Shown: in pieces, positions 62,801 through 64,000 of the stretch
How positions within the stretch are numbered: position 1 is the stretch's first letter
How the letters are laid out: each line of letters starts with the position of its first letter
Assembly (NCBI GenBank): GCA_030445745.1
Contig: JASUTE010000006.1
Location: forward strand, 37,244 to 101,243
Direction of reading: 5' to 3'
Source: Candidatus Cloacimonadota bacterium
GTDB lineage: Bacteria; Cloacimonadota; Cloacimonadia; Cloacimonadales; TCS61
Length of the DNA stretch: 64,000 bases
Notes under the pieces: model-generated
What the model was told of the DNA's origin: nothing
What the model saw: only the letters and a program-made list of their open reading frames with translations
Database searches by the model: none
Program-made: the position numbers and the translations under genes

Positions 62801-63737
62801 AGCATATGAAGGTGTATATAGCGCCAAGAGCGGTAGCATCAATAATTGGAATTATTCCTCTTTGGTTTTAGAATTGGAAGTTTTAGAAGCTGGCGAAATT
62901 AGTTTTTGGAAAAAAATATCTTCTGAGGAAGATGGTGATAAATTAAAATTTATGATTGATAATGTTCAAAAAGGTGTTTGGAGCGGTGAAGAAGATTGGA
63001 ACCAAGAAAGCTACTCAGTTACAGCTGGGAATCACAGATTTGAATGGAAATATTATAAGAACAGCAGCGGTTCTGGAGGTTCAGATTGTGCTTGGATAGA
63101 TTATATTCTTTTCCCGGCACTGCAAACAGAGCAAGCTCCTGAAATTCAACTCGATCAACAATCAATTGCTGTCGAGATTGGTCAAAATACTACTTTAACC
63201 GATACTCTAAAAGTTGAGAATATCGGAAACAGTACGCTTAACTTTGCAATATTGGAAGAAATACCGTGGTTGGAAATTGCGGAATATAACGCCAATGTTG
63301 AGCCTGGAGATTTTTCTGAAGTGATTTTACAATTCTCTTCCTACGATATGGCACTAGATACTTATGAAGATGAATTTACAGTTGTATCGGAAACTCAAGA
63401 AATTCTTGTTCCTATTACGATGCAAATAATTAATGTTAGCAACAGCGAAACGCCAGAGCTTAAAAACTACCTAGCCAAAAATCATCCTAACCCATTCAAT
63501 CCTGAAACAAAGATAAATTTCAGCTTAAAAAAAGCAGGAGAGGTACGATTGGAAGTTTATAACATCAAAGGACAGCTAGTAAAAACTTTGCAGCAAGGTT
63601 ATACTGATGCTGGCGAGCATTTTGTAGTATGGCGTGGCAGAGATGAAAATGGACAGAAAGTTACATCAGGAATCTACTTCTATCGTCTGCAAACTGAAAA
63701 TATGAGCAAAACACGTAAAATGTTATTGCTTAAATAG
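59889..63737 (+). CDS. Secreted gingipain-like C25 cysteine protease with T9SS sorting domain
   Basis: Propeptide_C25-like N-terminus (GAPNLPALSRYIALPNGAEAQLQVLDYKMEV), FMVQHRDHGFEYGWGEP and VFSVNCLTGKFNNPGGSFAETF catalytic region, C-terminal NHPNPFNPETKINF...GIYFYRLQTENMSKTRKMLLLK. Confidence 0.9.
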   Translation: MKKVLVVTLIFLSLFLYTATIKYDQNWAEEGLNLDLETNSNVEMTFSLHQFNLEQVEIDGEAFQSITMNGSFLPNKAGAPNLPALSRYIALPNGAEAQLQVLDYKMEVMENIEVAPAYKIPIDTDGKKLEYKKDEEIYSENKFYPENPFQISGRTKIRGINAALLSVEPFQYNPVTKELRIYTNVKLNVKFTGGNGTFGEARLRSRWWDPILKDIFANHRSLPNVNYNKRSKAKDQDFEYLIVVPDNPDFIAWADTLKNFRQKQGIRTGVVTLAEIGANDENVIEDYIDNAYNNWNIPPAAVLLMADYGTGSVTEPGITSFTLTHPYTGTYISDNLYADVNGDDLPDITFARMTADNADELQTLVQKAINYEINPPTDANFYDNPLTAMGWQTERWFQLCSEVTNGFWEFGLGKNPVRQNAIYEGSPGGIWSTATNTSSVVNYFGPNGLGYIPEDTAHLTNWNGSASGVNNAINSGAFMVQHRDHGFEYGWGEPDYDMNDVNSLTNENLTYVFSVNCLTGKFNNPGGSFAETFHHIDKGALGLLAATEVSYSFVNDVFIWGVYDYFWPEFMPDEESEIEYRGILPAFGNVAGKYFLQQSSWPYNSQDKEVTYNLFHAHGDAFTTVYSEIPQQLSVVHDDVLLSGLNFFTITADEDAYISLSIDGEILATATGIGMPQDITIEPQVPLTQIDVVVTKQNYYRYHSVVEVIPPDMPYVMYKGNILEDENENGQIDYDENVLVDAEIENIGSQTAENVELLLTSTDPFVTIFDDNEIVGSISQNENIVMENAFEFYVASDVPDQHELEFTLYISDDSKETWDYDFNITANAPILETGIAEVDDSAGNADNKIDPGETVDILIPTSNIGNSNSVEGQAILSCDNELISIQNSLQTTSVIITGEVLQTSFTFDVDESIEVGTPITFNYELTTGEYSSTASYTYKVGLTFDDFETGDFSEYPWEFFGNAEWQITSEEAYEGVYSAKSGSINNWNYSSLVLELEVLEAGEISFWKKISSEEDGDKLKFMIDNVQKGVWSGEEDWNQESYSVTAGNHRFEWKYYKNSSGSGGSDCAWIDYILFPALQTEQAPEIQLDQQSIAVEIGQNTTLTDTLKVENIGNSTLNFAILEEIPWLEIAEYNANVEPGDFSEVILQFSSYDMALDTYEDEFTVVSETQEILVPITMQIINVSNSETPELKNYLAKNHPNPFNPETKINFSLKKAGEVRLEVYNIKGQLVKTLQQGYTDAGEHFVVWRGRDENGQKVTSGIYFYRLQTENMSKTRKMLLLK

Positions 63738-63761
63738 AGAATCAATTTCCGAGATATTTAG

Positions 63762-63795
63762 CACCCCCTGATGTATAATTTGGGGGTGTTTTTAT
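63762..63795 (+). terminator. Rho-independent terminator after the C25 gene
   Basis: CACCCCC-(13 nt)-GGGGGTG then TTTTTATT. Confidence 0.85.
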
Positions 63796-64000
63796 TGAAA
63801 TATTAAGAGGTTTGAGTAGATTTTTTAGGGTATATAAAACTCGAGAATAGTGCCAGGTCGGGAAAAGGTAAAAAAGTTTTGTATTTTATATTTATTTGAT
63901 ATTAGGTAAAGTAAGGTAATTTGGTGTCTTGAATAAGAGGGGGGAGAGATAAAAAAAGTAAGAATTCATTTGACATAAAAAGGTATAAAAACAAATTTGC

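Overview
AT-rich, gene-dense bacterial chromosome segment. Gene content (LPS genes with an lpxC-fabZ fusion, BamA, secD/secF, a PorU-like sortase and many 'YPNPFNP...GIYFYKL...KKMxLxK' C-terminal sorting domains) suggests a Gram-negative bacterium with a type IX secretion system (T9SS), plausibly Cloacimonadota/FCB-like; the taxon is inferred. Most of the window is housekeeping: lon, coaD, secDF, lpxA/lpxC-fabZ/lpxD/skp, an EF-G paralogue, yebC-ruvC-ruvA-rsmB, gyrB-gyrA, aspS, mtaB, an RND efflux operon, bamA and three tRNAs. The most interesting parts are: (1) a co-directional run of four secreted T9SS clients (52.2-63.7 kb): two M14 carboxypeptidases, a Porphyromonas-type peptidylarginine deiminase with its catalytic and C-terminal-Arg-binding motifs, and a gingipain-like C25 protease; a PorU-like sortase lies elsewhere in the window; (2) an unannotated ~570-nt structured non-coding locus (29.45-30.05 kb) with a long-range stem closing a three-hairpin junction and an intrinsic terminator; (3) two mutually exclusive hairpins upstream of yebC, one of which masks the Shine-Dalgarno; (4) an intact EndoQ-type PHP nuclease gene alongside a decayed uvsE pseudogene; (5) a precisely bounded IS4-family element with perfect 19-bp inverted repeats and a 10-bp target duplication; (6) an orphan T9SS sorting-domain remnant joined by ATGA to an amylase gene. 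All calls come from reading the sequence; no database search was run.
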